DNA of 64,000 bases from Flavobacterium quisquiliarum (GCF_019308285.1 NZ_WWEM01000020.1:124001-188000); one strand, 5' to 3'. Shown: positions 33,696-43,516, numbered from the stretch's first letter. Numbers and translations are program-made. The notes: generated from the letters alone by a model not told the origin.

Positions 33696-35272
33696 ACAGT
33701 ATCTACGATAAATTAACCACGCTCGATTTTGTTATTGTTGCGGGTTATTTGGTGGCTTTATTAGTCATTGGGTATGTGGTAAGTATGAAACAGAGAAAGA
33801 AAAACGAAACGCTTTTTCTTGCCGGAAATTCTTTAAACTGGTACAGCATCGGGTTTAATATGTGGGGAACCAATGTTGGGCCTTCGTCATTATTGGCTTT
33901 TGCGAGTATTGGTTACGCTACTGGAATTGTAGCAGGAAATTTCGAATGGTACGCTTTTGTGTTTTTATTGCTTTTGGCAATGGTTTTTGCACCAAGATAT
34001 ATTGCGAGTAAAGTAAGCACGATGCCCGAATATATGGGAAAACGTTACGGTGACAGTACACAGAACATTCTCGCGTGGTACGCTTTAGTAAAAATATTAG
34101 TAAGCTGGCTGTCTTTAGGATTATTTAGTGGAGGCGTTTTAGTACGTCAGATTTTAGGAATTCCGATGTGGCAAAGTGTTACGGTTTTAGTGATTTTCTC
34201 TGGAATTTTTACTTTTGCAGGAGGATTAAAAGCAATTGCTAAAGTCAATGTTTTTCAGATGATTCTGTTAATTGTGGTTTCATTAACCCTTTCGTATTTA
34301 GGATTGCAAAAAGTGGGTGGCATCGAAGCTTTAGCAGCAAAAACACCGTCGAACTTTTGGAATTTAGTGCGTCCGTCAGATGATGCGAGTTATCCGTGGC
34401 CTGCTATTTTGTTAGGATATCCTGTAGCGGCTGTTGCTTTTTTCTGTACCGATCAATCGATGGTGCAGAGTGTTTTAGGTGCGAAAAATCTAGAACAAGG
34501 ACAACTTGGCGTGAACTTTATTGGATGGCTGAAAGTGATGGCGCTTCCGTTATTTATCTTACCTGGAATTTTGTGTTATGCTTTATACCCGGAATTAGGA
34601 AGCAATTCAGACTTAGCTTATATGACAATGGTTACGAACCTTTTCCCAAGCGGCATGAACGGTTTGGTAATCTGTGTGATGATTGCGGTTTTGGTGGGAA
34701 CAATTGGTTCTTCGTTAAATGCTTTGAGTACTGTTTTCACCAATGATATTTATGTAAAGAAAATCAACCCGACAGCGACGATTCAGGATCAGATTAAAAT
34801 TGGTCGTTTAACGATTGCTGCCGGATGTGTATTTGCGATTTTGATTGCCGTTGCGATTGACAATATCAAAGGACAAAATTTATTCAACATTTTTCAGGCA
34901 GTTTTAGGGTTCTTGGCGCCTTCGTTATCTGTTGTTTTCCTTTTGAGTGTTTTCTGGAAACGCACTACAAAAAAAGCCGTAAATGCAACACTTTCTTGGG
35001 GTTCGGCTTTTAGTTTGTTTGTTGGGGTTTTATATCTATGGATTTTTCCTGCCGATAAATATCCAGTTTGGCCTCACTTTTTGTTGATTTCGTTTTACAT
35101 TTTTGCTGTTTTAATGATTAGCGCGGTTATTATCTCTTTAACCGATAGAAATCCTGAAGTTAATGTTTCAGATGAAACGGATATTCCTAAAACGAGTAAA
35201 AAGGTGAAGCTTTTGTTTGGTCTGTTGGGATTGGTGATTTTGGTTTTGTATTTGGTTTTTAATGGAAATTAA
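33692..35272 (+). CDS. Sodium/solute symporter (SSS family)
   Basis: The 526 residues contain about fourteen membrane helices. Family landmarks are TLFLAGNSLNWYSIGFNMWGTNVGPSS split around residues 40-65, YATGIVAGNFEW, and MPEYMGKRYG near residue 112. These match the sugar-type (SglT/YidK) members, which import sugars or sugar acids with sodium. It overlaps the Gfo/Idh gene by 4 bp. It is the last gene before a BIME-like repeat and a strong bidirectional terminator. Confidence 0.9.
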   Translation: MNSIYDKLTTLDFVIVAGYLVALLVIGYVVSMKQRKKNETLFLAGNSLNWYSIGFNMWGTNVGPSSLLAFASIGYATGIVAGNFEWYAFVFLLLLAMVFAPRYIASKVSTMPEYMGKRYGDSTQNILAWYALVKILVSWLSLGLFSGGVLVRQILGIPMWQSVTVLVIFSGIFTFAGGLKAIAKVNVFQMILLIVVSLTLSYLGLQKVGGIEALAAKTPSNFWNLVRPSDDASYPWPAILLGYPVAAVAFFCTDQSMVQSVLGAKNLEQGQLGVNFIGWLKVMALPLFILPGILCYALYPELGSNSDLAYMTMVTNLFPSGMNGLVICVMIAVLVGTIGSSLNALSTVFTNDIYVKKINPTATIQDQIKIGRLTIAAGCVFAILIAVAIDNIKGQNLFNIFQAVLGFLAPSLSVVFLLSVFWKRTTKKAVNATLSWGSAFSLFVGVLYLWIFPADKYPVWPHFLLISFYIFAVLMISAVIISLTDRNPEVNVSDETDIPKTSKKVKLLFGLLGLVILVLYLVFNGN

Positions 35273-35292
35273 TAAATTCAAAGAATCTTAAA

Positions 35293-35382
35293 CATAGCCA
35301 GTGGTTTCAACCACGGGAAACGTATTTTGATAAACGTAATGTGATATGCTTTGCGTTCCAGTGGTTGAAACCACTGGCTATG
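35293..35382. repeat. Inverted pair of REP hairpins (BIME-like), second copy
   Basis: CATAGCCAGTGGTTTCAACC at the left and its inverted partner ending CCACTGGCTATG at the right form a double hairpin. Compared with 26592-26671, CCGTGG has become CAGTGG on the outer side, with a matching change in the partner arm. Confidence 0.7.
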
Positions 35383-35396
35383 TTCAGAAAAAATAG

Positions 35397-35439
35397 AAAA
35401 GGCTTTAGCCAAATTGTAGATATTTGGCTAAAGCCTTTT
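35397..35439. terminator. Bidirectional terminator between convergent genes
   Basis: AAAAGGCTTTAGCCAAAT and ATTTGGCTAAAGCCTTTT form a perfect 18-bp stem with a 7-base loop. T-rich ends exist on both strands. It serves the symporter transcript and the leftward decarboxylase-like gene. Confidence 0.85.
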
Positions 35440-35465
35440 GAGCGTTATAAAAAGTAACTTGAGGT

Positions 35466-36857
35466 TTAAATCACTTTTGCTATTTGTGTGTTTACACGAA
35501 TATTATAAGCTGCATCCAAACCTGGTGTTTCATAAGTGGTGAACGCTAAATTTACACTTGGTCTAAAAAGTAGACAATGTGTGGAGCCTCCAAAATGAAA
35601 CATTCCTAGTTCGTCGCCTTTTTTCACAATGTCTCCGGCCTTTACTTTTATTTCACAGCTGGAAACTTCTGCCATCCCCACAGGAATTACACACATAAGT
35701 CCAATTGCAGGATTATCTGCTTCAATAAATATTATGGCTCTGGTGGCAACTGCTGTTAAAAAAGGTTGTGAATTGTTGGGTGCACTCGAATCGGGTCCCG
35801 CCGGATTATAGAAACCTTGATATATATTTTCTAGATAATACGAACCGTTTACAATAGCAGTTTTAACAATTCTGCCGTTTACAGGACTGTGCCAGCGGTG
35901 ATAGCTCAAGGCACTCAAAAAGGCCTGATAAACTGTTCCACCATCAAATTGTGGGGCTAATTCATCAAAATTCATCATGTTTTCTAATGAATAAGGCTGT
36001 CCTTTTAACCAAAATTGATCTGATAATGCTACATTCTTGGCTACTTGTAAAGGTGCCGACTCACAGGCGTTTACAATAATTGAATCGTCATTGGGTGCAG
36101 TAACTGGACGGACATTTTGGCAAAACAATCTTGTGAAAAAATCATCCCAGCTTTTGAAACCATAATATAGTTCTGAAGGATTTGATTGAAAAACATCAGA
36201 AAATGTAGCATTGGGCGAAATAGGATTCGGTTCTAAACCTAATGCTCCTTGAGCAACTTGCATCATTTCCGATTGTGCTACTTCGCTCAACCAAGCAATT
36301 ACATCTTCTGAAGGATCATTTTCTACCAAAACATATCTGGAATCTTCCGTAACCAAAAATTTAGACCAGTAGTTTAATATCTTTTTTAACTGCTGATTGA
36401 CCAAAGTGTTTGAGAAAACATCATAACCAAAACTAGTCGCCATTGGCCAGGCTAATAGAGCGTTAATAGGAAAACCAATCATACCTGAAGGTGTTTGATT
36501 TCCGGGAGCGCCAGTTTGGTATGCTTCGGGAGCAGTTTGCATGATTCCGTTGAGTAAGACAAGGAAATCCTCAAAAGTCATAGGTTCTGGTTCCCATTCT
36601 AAAGGAGTAGTTTGCTTTAAAAAATAAGCTTCAGCAAACATTCCCTGCACATTAGCATACAAAACAGAGTCTGAATACACTAGATTCTGAAAATCGGCAA
36701 TTTCGGGAATAAGTTGTGTTGGATTTTCTGCTGTAAATTTCTTGATTTTTTTAATCCAATCCTCGATAATTTGGGGATTTTGTGGCAACCAGCCTCCCAA
36801 TAATTGTTTTGCTTTAGTAAATTTTGTTGTTTCCATAGTTATTTGGGTTAAATTCAT
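35466..36857 (-). CDS. Phosphatidylserine decarboxylase-family protein with N-terminal PSDC-associated domain
   Basis: Residues about 10-180 resemble the domain often found before decarboxylases of this branch, and residues about 215-460 the decarboxylase proper. WHSPVNGRI near residue 320 and FGGSTHCLLF are conserved. GGST (423-426) is the self-cleavage site, which would create a pyruvoyl serine on a short C-terminal chain of about 38 residues. The protein has no signal peptide or membrane helix, unlike classical Psd, so its substrate may be a soluble amino acid. The start may also be the methionine at 36836. Confidence 0.82.
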   Translation of the reverse strand: MNLTQITMETTKFTKAKQLLGGWLPQNPQIIEDWIKKIKKFTAENPTQLIPEIADFQNLVYSDSVLYANVQGMFAEAYFLKQTTPLEWEPEPMTFEDFLVLLNGIMQTAPEAYQTGAPGNQTPSGMIGFPINALLAWPMATSFGYDVFSNTLVNQQLKKILNYWSKFLVTEDSRYVLVENDPSEDVIAWLSEVAQSEMMQVAQGALGLEPNPISPNATFSDVFQSNPSELYYGFKSWDDFFTRLFCQNVRPVTAPNDDSIIVNACESAPLQVAKNVALSDQFWLKGQPYSLENMMNFDELAPQFDGGTVYQAFLSALSYHRWHSPVNGRIVKTAIVNGSYYLENIYQGFYNPAGPDSSAPNNSQPFLTAVATRAIIFIEADNPAIGLMCVIPVGMAEVSSCEIKVKAGDIVKKGDELGMFHFGGSTHCLLFRPSVNLAFTTYETPGLDAAYNIRVNTQIAKVI

Positions 36858-36983
36858 AACGAAGGTATTTTAGAAAATAATCCTACAATGTTAAATAGTC
36901 ACAGAAGGTTATTTTGGTGTTATGAAGACCTTATATTGCTGACAGGAAACGAAATACTTTTGGAAAAGCAACTTAGATAAAAA

Positions 36984-37021
36984 AAACACATAGCTTTTCA
37001 ATCCAGAAAAACTATGTGTTT
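36984..37021 (-). terminator. Hairpin downstream of the MFS gene, probable terminator
   Basis: AAACACATAG (36984-36993) pairs with CTATGTGTTT (37012-37021). On the minus strand the stem is followed by T residues. It belongs to the same palindrome family as 24555-24690. Confidence 0.55.
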
Positions 37022-37063
37022 TATTATGAAATGAAATGCCTCTAAAGACAATCCAATATACTA

Positions 37064-37079
37064 TCCCGAAGCTTCGGGA
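37064..37079. repeat. Perfect 16-bp palindrome TCCCGAAGCTTCGGGA
   Basis: It lies between the MFS stop codon and the upstream hairpin. A sister palindrome with a different core, TCCCGATAGCTATCGGGA, is at 43625-43642. Confidence 0.6.
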
Positions 37080-37096
37080 CTATGTGTTTAAAAAAA

Positions 37097-38308
37097 TTAC
37101 TCAGCCTTTTTCTTTCCTTCAATATTCGGCAAGAACCCAGTAATAACGCCAATCAAAGGCAGAAATGCACAAATCTTAAATACATATTCTATACTCGTTG
37201 CATCGGCAATTTTTCCTAAAACAGCTGAACCTAATCCTCCCATTCCGAAAGCAAATCCGAAGAAAAGACCTGCTACAAGTCCGACTTTTCCAGGCATTAA
37301 TTCAGTTGCATAAACTAAGATTGCAGAGAAGGCCGAAGAAAGAATTAATCCGATGATTACAGATAAAGTTCCAACCCAAAAAAGAGAAACATAAGGTAAC
37401 ATCAAAGTAAACGGAGCAACACCCAAAATAGAAACCCAGATTACATATTTACGTCCGAAACGATCTCCAATTGGACCTCCAATTAAAGTTCCGGCTGCGA
37501 CAGCTCCAGAGAACAAGAATAAATAGACTTGCGACTGCTGAATCGAAATATGGAATTTATCAATCAAAAAGAAAGTGTAGTAACTCGTAATACTGCTCAT
37601 GTAGAAGTATTTAGAGAAAATCAAAACCAATAAAATTACAAGAGAAGCAATTACACGGTTTTTAGATAAATGATGCGTTTCAATTTTATGAGCCGATTTA
37701 TTCGCATTTCTTTCAGATAAATGTTCTGTATACCAAATTGCAATTTTATACAAAGCAAAAACGCCGATTAAAGCAATAATACAAAACCAAGCAATATAAG
37801 ACTGTCCGTTCGGAATTACGATAAACGCTGCTAATAAAGGGCCAATCGCACTTCCGGCATTTCCGCCCAATTGAAAGATGGATTGCGCCAAACCTCTTTT
37901 TCCACCCGAAGCCAAATGTGCTACACGAGAAGATTCAGGATGAAAAATGGAAGATCCAATTCCGATTAAACTAACCGATAATAATAAGTTGATAAAACTG
38001 GTAGCAATCGAAACCATAAAAAGTCCGACCATTGTAAAACACATTCCAATAATTAAAGAATATGGTTTAGAATTTTTATCGGTATACATTCCCACAAAAG
38101 GCTGAAGGATAGAAGCTACGATTTGGTAGGTAAAAGTAATGATTCCGATTTGAGAGAAACTTAGGTTAAAGTTTTCTTTCAACAACGGATAAATTGAAGG
38201 GACTACGGCCTGTAAAAGATCATTAATTAAATGAGAAAAACTGATGATGAATAAAATCGAGTAGGTGGTTTTTTTAACTATGTCAGGATTTGCTTTAATA
38301 GTGTCCAT
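37097..38308 (-). CDS. MFS transporter, fosmidomycin-resistance (Fsr) type
   Basis: The 403-residue protein has twelve predicted helices and the Fsr-type N-terminus ILFIISFSHLINDLLQAVVP, then VGMYTDKNSKPYSL after helix 2 and GIGSSIFHPESSRVAHLASG near residue 120. IGDRFGRKYVIWVS marks the central loop repeat. Members export drugs or small metabolites by proton antiport. The divergent AraC regulator 100 bp away is the likely controller. Confidence 0.88.
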   Translation of the reverse strand: MDTIKANPDIVKKTTYSILFIISFSHLINDLLQAVVPSIYPLLKENFNLSFSQIGIITFTYQIVASILQPFVGMYTDKNSKPYSLIIGMCFTMVGLFMVSIATSFINLLLSVSLIGIGSSIFHPESSRVAHLASGGKRGLAQSIFQLGGNAGSAIGPLLAAFIVIPNGQSYIAWFCIIALIGVFALYKIAIWYTEHLSERNANKSAHKIETHHLSKNRVIASLVILLVLIFSKYFYMSSITSYYTFFLIDKFHISIQQSQVYLFLFSGAVAAGTLIGGPIGDRFGRKYVIWVSILGVAPFTLMLPYVSLFWVGTLSVIIGLILSSAFSAILVYATELMPGKVGLVAGLFFGFAFGMGGLGSAVLGKIADATSIEYVFKICAFLPLIGVITGFLPNIEGKKKAE

Positions 38309-38410
38309 GAGATATTTTTTTGATTTTTAAATTAGGTTAAAAAACAACAGCTGTATTATTTTTTGCAAAGATTAAAAGAATAGTAATGTCAGAATTGCTA
38401 TATTTGGACA

Positions 38411-39229
38411 ATGAATAACCATATTCGGACATATAGAATGGCTCAGGAGCATGGATACAGAGAAGATCCATCGATTCCTGTTATTGGCTATACTGAAATG
38501 GTAACCAATGAAATGTGTATTTCGCATTCGCATCCAAGAGGACAATTAATTTATGCAACCCGTGGTGTAATGAACGTGGTTGTGGGCAATCATATTTGGG
38601 TTGTGAATCCGTTACAGGGTTTGTGGCTTCCGGGCGGAGTAGAACATCAGGTTACTTTTCAGAAAGATGTTAATTATTACAGTGTTTTTATTGATGCATC
38701 TGCAATGGCGGGATTACCAGAGAAAAGTTTTTCATTTGATATTCCGATGTTTTTAAAGCAATTGGTTTTCAAAATCATTTCTTTTGGAATAGAAGGAAAT
38801 TTAACGCCACCGCAACACAGGATCATATCGGTTTTTCTGGACGAATTGGCTTTAATAGAACCAAGCGCTACTTTCTTGCCAACAACTAATCACGAAAGAT
38901 TACAAAAAGTAGTCGAACTTTTAATGGAAGATATTGCCAGTAAAAATACGATTGAATATTACGCCGAACTTTCTTTTATGAGTACCAGAACTTTATCTCG
39001 ATTGTTTATCAAAGAATTGGGAATGAACTTCAGTGACTGGCGTACACGTTTAAAATTGCTTGAAGCCATAAAACGTCTAGGCGAAAAACAATCCATCAAA
39101 GAAATTGCATTCAATTTAGGTTACGAAACGACAAGTGCTTTTATTTATATGTTTAAAAAGCATTTAGGCAAAACGCCTTCTAATTATATTTTAGAAGATG
39201 AAAATGAGAACGATAAATTATCGGCTTAA
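38411..39229 (+). CDS. AraC-family transcriptional regulator with cupin sensor domain
   Basis: Residues about 25-110 form a cupin-type domain (SHSHPRGQLIYATRGVM, WLPGGVEHQV). Residues about 165-260 form the AraC double helix-turn-helix, including STRTLSRLFIKELGM and LGYETTSAFIYMFKKHLGKT. At 272 residues it matches drug- or metabolite-responsive regulators that sit divergently from MFS exporters. A TATATTTG box at 38399-38406 abuts the ATG at 38411, so translation may be nearly leaderless or may begin at the methionine at 38438. Confidence 0.9.
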   Translation: MNNHIRTYRMAQEHGYREDPSIPVIGYTEMVTNEMCISHSHPRGQLIYATRGVMNVVVGNHIWVVNPLQGLWLPGGVEHQVTFQKDVNYYSVFIDASAMAGLPEKSFSFDIPMFLKQLVFKIISFGIEGNLTPPQHRIISVFLDELALIEPSATFLPTTNHERLQKVVELLMEDIASKNTIEYYAELSFMSTRTLSRLFIKELGMNFSDWRTRLKLLEAIKRLGEKQSIKEIAFNLGYETTSAFIYMFKKHLGKTPSNYILEDENENDKLSA

Positions 39230-39303
39230 TTGATGAAACTAAAAATAGAACACGGATAAAACGGATTTACTTCGTAAAGACGCTGATTTAGACGGATTTT
39301 TTA

Positions 39304-39442
39304 AACATATAGAAACATAGGTTTTTATTCTCTTTGCGAAATAGAAATAATAAAAATGACTAGTCATTAACACATAGCTATGCGTATGTATGCAAGTGAA
39401 ACGCCTTTATGTTCAAAGCAATTCTATGTTTCTATGTGTTTA
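39304..39442. repeat. Palindromic spacer of the ACATAGAAACATAG family
   Basis: AACATATAGAAACATAGG at the left pairs with CTATGTTTCTATGTGTTT at the right. Outside it, 39255-39300 and 39450-39510 form a further inverted pair around AAAACGGATT/AATCCGTTTT and GACGCTGA/TCAGCGTC. The 436-bp gap 39230-39665 has no gene. Confidence 0.6.
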
Positions 39443-39601
39443 AAAAATAAAATCCGTTTTCATCCGCGTCTTTGTGATAGCGAATCCGTCTCGTCAGCGT
39501 CCCATAAAATTCTAACATCATTTTTTTTAGTACTAAAAAAGTGATACCTCGTAATTTTTCCCTTAAAAAATTATCAAAAAGTATTGTTTTTCATGAAATA
39601 G

Positions 39602-39647
39602 CAGGATAGTGCAGGTTGTCAAATGTGAAAATAACACTTATCTTTAG
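39602..39647 (+). promoter_or_regulatory. CAGGA direct-repeat activator site and promoter of the GH78-to-CE8 gene run
   Basis: CAGGATAGTGCAGGT (39602-39616) is followed after 22 bp by TATCTTTA (39639-39646), a near match to TANNTTTG. TTG at 39616-39618 would be a -33 element with a 20-bp spacer. The first start codon is only 19 bp past the box. Confidence 0.65.
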
Positions 39648-39665
39648 TCCCAAAATATACTTACT

Positions 39666-41855
39666 ATGCTAAACCGCTCTTCCATTTTTAAGATCTTGCT
39701 TATTTTTGTTGCCTTTTTTTCATGTTCATTATCATTTGCACAAGAAAAAACAAAAGAAGCGACATGGATCTGGTATCCAGGAGATTTTGAAGTTTGGTTA
39801 AGCAATAAAATGCAGGTAAGACGTACAGAACGTGAAGCTGTATTTCCTCCGCTTTGGCAATATTACAGTCCTTATGCTTTAGTCACTTTTCAGACAGAAG
39901 TAGATATTCCACAACCAGACGAAGTAAAAATTTTCTCGGAAGGACCTTTTCAATTGCTTTTAGATGGCGTTCAAATTTATGGACAACCAAAATCGATTAC
40001 AGTTCCTTCCGGAAAACACAAAATTTCCTTTAAAGTTTATAATCAGGAAGTATTGCCGGCTATTTATATTTCAGGTCAATACGTTAAATCTGATGCTTCG
40101 TGGAAAGTTACCAACGAAGATAAACTTTGGATTGACGAAACCGGAAAAGCACAACAATCTGGCACGCCATGGGTTCCTGTTGGTTCTTGGAATTTTAATT
40201 CGCCAGAAAATAAACCTTCTGAGTTTAAACTAACAACAAAGCCTTTAAGCGCAAAGAAAACCGAAAAAGTAGGAACTGGTCAATTGGTAGATTTTGGAAA
40301 AGAAACTTTCGGTTATATTAAAATTCACGGTTTAAAAGGAAAAGGTAAACTAGCATTGTATTATGGAGAATCTCGTGAAGAAGCTTTGGATTCTGCTAAA
40401 TGCGAAACTTTAGATCACTTATCTTTTGATGGAAAACAATCTGAAACTTATACTCATAACGGTTCAAAAGCTTTCCGTTATGTTCAGGTGCAGGCAGATG
40501 CTGGTGTAAAATACGATTCAATTTCGATGTTGTATGAATATCTGCCATTAGACTATCGTGGCGCATTCAAATCATCGGATGAACAATTGAATAAAATTTG
40601 GGATGTGTCGGCTTATACGATGCATTTAACGTCTCGCGAATTTTTTATCGACGGGATCAAACGTGATCGCTGGGTTTGGTCTGGCGACGCTTATCAAAGT
40701 TATTTAATGAATTATTATTTATTCTTTGATTCAGCTTCTGTAGAAAGAACTTTGTTAGCACTTCGTGGAAAAGATCCTGTAACGGCTCACGTAAATATCA
40801 TTATGGATTATTCGCTGTATTGGTTTGTAGGTGTTTACGATTACTACTTACATACGGGCGATACGAAATTCATCAAAACTTTTTATCCAAGAATGAAATC
40901 GCTTATGGATTTCTGTTTAGAAAGAAGAAATAAAAACGGATTCCTTGAACCATTAGAAGGCGATTGGGTTTTTATTGATTGGGCTGACGGATTGCCAAAA
41001 ACAGGCGAAGTTAGTTTTGAGCAAATGCTTTTAGCAAGAAGTTTAGAAGCTATGGCGGTTAGTGCCGAAATTGCTGGGAAAACCGAAGATCAGAAGCAAT
41101 ATCAAAAATTAGGAACTGATTTAAAAACAAAATTATTTGATGTCTTTTGGGATAAAAAGGAAAACGTCATGAAGCACCAGCGTATCGATGGTAAAATGCA
41201 AAATATTGTAACCAGATATGCTAATATGTTCGGTATATTTTTCAATTATTTTAATGAAGAACAAAAACAAAGCGTAAAAAACAAAGTACTGCTCAATAAA
41301 GATGTTCTGCAAATTACAACACCATACATGCGTTTTTACGAATTGGAAGCCTTATGCGCAATGGGAGAACAAAACTACGTTTTAAAAGAAATGAAAGATT
41401 ATTGGGGAGGAATGCTGAAAGAAGGCGCAACCTCTTTTTGGGAAGAATACAATCCAAACAAAAAAGGAACGGAACACTTAACGATGTACGGTCGTCCTTA
41501 CGGAAAAAGCCTTTGTCACGCTTGGGGTGCAAGTCCGATTTATTTATTAGGAAAATATTATTTAGGTGTAAAACCAACCGCTCCAGGTTATGCCGAATAT
41601 GAAATCAAACCAAATCTTGGCGGATTGCAATGGATGGAAGGAAAAGTGCCGACACCAAATGGAGAAGTGGTCTTGTATGTAAGCAAATCAGAAATCAAAG
41701 TAAAAGCAGGCGAAGGAGAAGGAAAATTGATTATTGAAAGTTTGGTTAAACCAAAAACAAACTCGGGAACGATTACAGAATTGGCCAAAAACAAATACCA
41801 ATTGACGGTAAAACCTAATATTGACTACAAAATAAGTTATAAAGCAGTTAAATAA
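39666..41855 (+). CDS. GH78-type alpha-L-rhamnosidase
   Basis: A signal peptide (to about residue 25) leads into beta-sandwich domains and then an (alpha/alpha)6 barrel from about residue 300. The family acid motif FIDGIKRDRWVWSGD lies near 325-337, and the likely base is in TSFWEEYNP near 591. The C-terminal GH78 beta domain is seen in APGYAEYEIKPNLGG. At 729 residues it is typical. It releases L-rhamnose from rhamnogalacturonan or other glycans. It is the first gene of a long rightward run, coupled to the next gene by a one-base overlap (TAATG). Confidence 0.88.
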   Translation: MLNRSSIFKILLIFVAFFSCSLSFAQEKTKEATWIWYPGDFEVWLSNKMQVRRTEREAVFPPLWQYYSPYALVTFQTEVDIPQPDEVKIFSEGPFQLLLDGVQIYGQPKSITVPSGKHKISFKVYNQEVLPAIYISGQYVKSDASWKVTNEDKLWIDETGKAQQSGTPWVPVGSWNFNSPENKPSEFKLTTKPLSAKKTEKVGTGQLVDFGKETFGYIKIHGLKGKGKLALYYGESREEALDSAKCETLDHLSFDGKQSETYTHNGSKAFRYVQVQADAGVKYDSISMLYEYLPLDYRGAFKSSDEQLNKIWDVSAYTMHLTSREFFIDGIKRDRWVWSGDAYQSYLMNYYLFFDSASVERTLLALRGKDPVTAHVNIIMDYSLYWFVGVYDYYLHTGDTKFIKTFYPRMKSLMDFCLERRNKNGFLEPLEGDWVFIDWADGLPKTGEVSFEQMLLARSLEAMAVSAEIAGKTEDQKQYQKLGTDLKTKLFDVFWDKKENVMKHQRIDGKMQNIVTRYANMFGIFFNYFNEEQKQSVKNKVLLNKDVLQITTPYMRFYELEALCAMGEQNYVLKEMKDYWGGMLKEGATSFWEEYNPNKKGTEHLTMYGRPYGKSLCHAWGASPIYLLGKYYLGVKPTAPGYAEYEIKPNLGGLQWMEGKVPTPNGEVVLYVSKSEIKVKAGEGEGKLIIESLVKPKTNSGTITELAKNKYQLTVKPNIDYKISYKAVK

Positions 41856-43516
41856 TGATTCAAAAAAGTAAACATATTTATTGGTTATTCTTGGTTTTTT
41901 TGAGCATTCAAGTCTCAGCACAAACCACAGCATGGAAACCAGCATCGTTTGAAATTGTAAAATCCAATTATAAAACTTTCAAAACTACGCAATACGCTCA
42001 TGTATTTTCAGGAAGCAAACACAATATTGTTCGTTTAGCTCCAGAAATGCAAGGTTTAACAGGAATTGAACTTCCTTTAGAAGCTTATAAAAAGGGAACA
42101 AATACTTCTCTCCAATTAAAATTTAAAGAATCCGTAACTGTTTTGATTGGAGTTTTTCAGGATAAAAATGCCGAATACCTTCAACTAAACCAAATTGGAA
42201 ATAATAATGAGATTCTTTCAAATGGAGTAACAATTACAGGTTTACCACCTGTTGATGTTTATGCAATTCCTTACGGAAAAGGAACTCATACTATTTTGCC
42301 AAATCAAAAAGGATTATTTGCTGTTTTGGGAGTTTTGAAAATCGACCAGCAGTTGAATGCGAGAGATGCTAAATTACCTGATGGAAAACTTTGGAATCCA
42401 ACTTTTATAGTAGAAGGATTTTCGGATGAAAAACCACTTTTCGAAATTATTAGCGGAGAAAACAAACCTGTTATTGATGAAGGAATGTCTGGAACAGAAG
42501 GAATTCAAGGCGGTTTTGAAGGCGGACGTGTGGTTAAAGTCGGCGATACGTATCATATGTTTCCAACCGAAAGAGCAGGTGAAAAAGGTGTTGATTACTA
42601 TTATGATCGTGTAAAAACCAAAATTGGACATTGGACAAGTAAAGATGCAATTCATTGGAAAAGAGAATCAACAATTTATCAAGCAAGTGGAACTTACGCT
42701 GTTACAGAAGACGATAATCCAATGAACGATCGTCGTGCGGCTATTTGGTCGTATATGCCTGTTTTTAATGAAAAAGCAAACAAATGGTACGGCTATTATT
42801 TGGCGTATACTGTGAGTAAAGAAATTGAACCAAACCATTCATTCGGAAGAATATGGCGTTGTGAATCGACTGTAGACGGAATCAACGGAATTGGCGGGCC
42901 TTATAAAGATATTGGAATCATTATGGAACCAGGATTGGATTCTCAACCTTGGGAAGGACGTCAGGGTGTTGCCTCGTTTTTCCCATACCAAGTTGGCGAT
43001 AAATATTTCGGATTCTATAGCGGTGCGTATCCGTTCAATTCATGGGCAGATTATCCGAAGAAATCAGGAAAAGGCTGGTTTGTAGCTTTAGCCGAATCCA
43101 AAAGTTTAGAAGGTCCTTGGTTGAGAATGAACAAAGGTTTGGAACCCATTAAAACCATGCATCCGTTATTCGTAGAAAACCCAATTGTAAGTCAATTACC
43201 AAACGGACTGTACATTGCAATTTTCGACGGGGGGCCAGACGGCTGGGGACATCATTTACCCAACATGATTGCGTATTCTTTATCAGCAGACGGCGTGAAC
43301 TGGGCAGAAGCACATTATCTTCCAATAGAAACTAAAGTAGATAAATGGTGGGATATTATGCGAACGCCATTATGTTTAATCCCAGAAGGAAACGATGTTT
43401 ACACCATAGTCTATAACGCCATCGACCTGAAAAGAAGATTTCATCCAACAGGAATGGTAAAAGTAAAACTGAATAAAGACGTAATGGAATCTAAATTAAA
43501 AGAATTGAAAAAATAA
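41855..43516 (+). CDS. Secreted beta-propeller glycosidase-like protein, family not recognised
   Basis: A signal peptide (to about residue 23, QVSAQ) precedes about 160 residues of beta-rich sequence and then a propeller-like region with blade motifs such as GGFEGGRVVKVGDTYHMF near residue 212, KIGHWTSKDAIHWKRES near 252, and VGDKYFGFYSGAYPFNSW. Repeated Asp and Glu residues at blade starts are like those of GH43/GH32-type enzymes. I cannot assign a CAZy family. Its coupling to the GH78 gene suggests that it acts on the same rhamnogalacturonan side chain. Confidence 0.65.
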   Translation: MIQKSKHIYWLFLVFLSIQVSAQTTAWKPASFEIVKSNYKTFKTTQYAHVFSGSKHNIVRLAPEMQGLTGIELPLEAYKKGTNTSLQLKFKESVTVLIGVFQDKNAEYLQLNQIGNNNEILSNGVTITGLPPVDVYAIPYGKGTHTILPNQKGLFAVLGVLKIDQQLNARDAKLPDGKLWNPTFIVEGFSDEKPLFEIISGENKPVIDEGMSGTEGIQGGFEGGRVVKVGDTYHMFPTERAGEKGVDYYYDRVKTKIGHWTSKDAIHWKRESTIYQASGTYAVTEDDNPMNDRRAAIWSYMPVFNEKANKWYGYYLAYTVSKEIEPNHSFGRIWRCESTVDGINGIGGPYKDIGIIMEPGLDSQPWEGRQGVASFFPYQVGDKYFGFYSGAYPFNSWADYPKKSGKGWFVALAESKSLEGPWLRMNKGLEPIKTMHPLFVENPIVSQLPNGLYIAIFDGGPDGWGHHLPNMIAYSLSADGVNWAEAHYLPIETKVDKWWDIMRTPLCLIPEGNDVYTIVYNAIDLKRRFHPTGMVKVKLNKDVMESKLKELKK

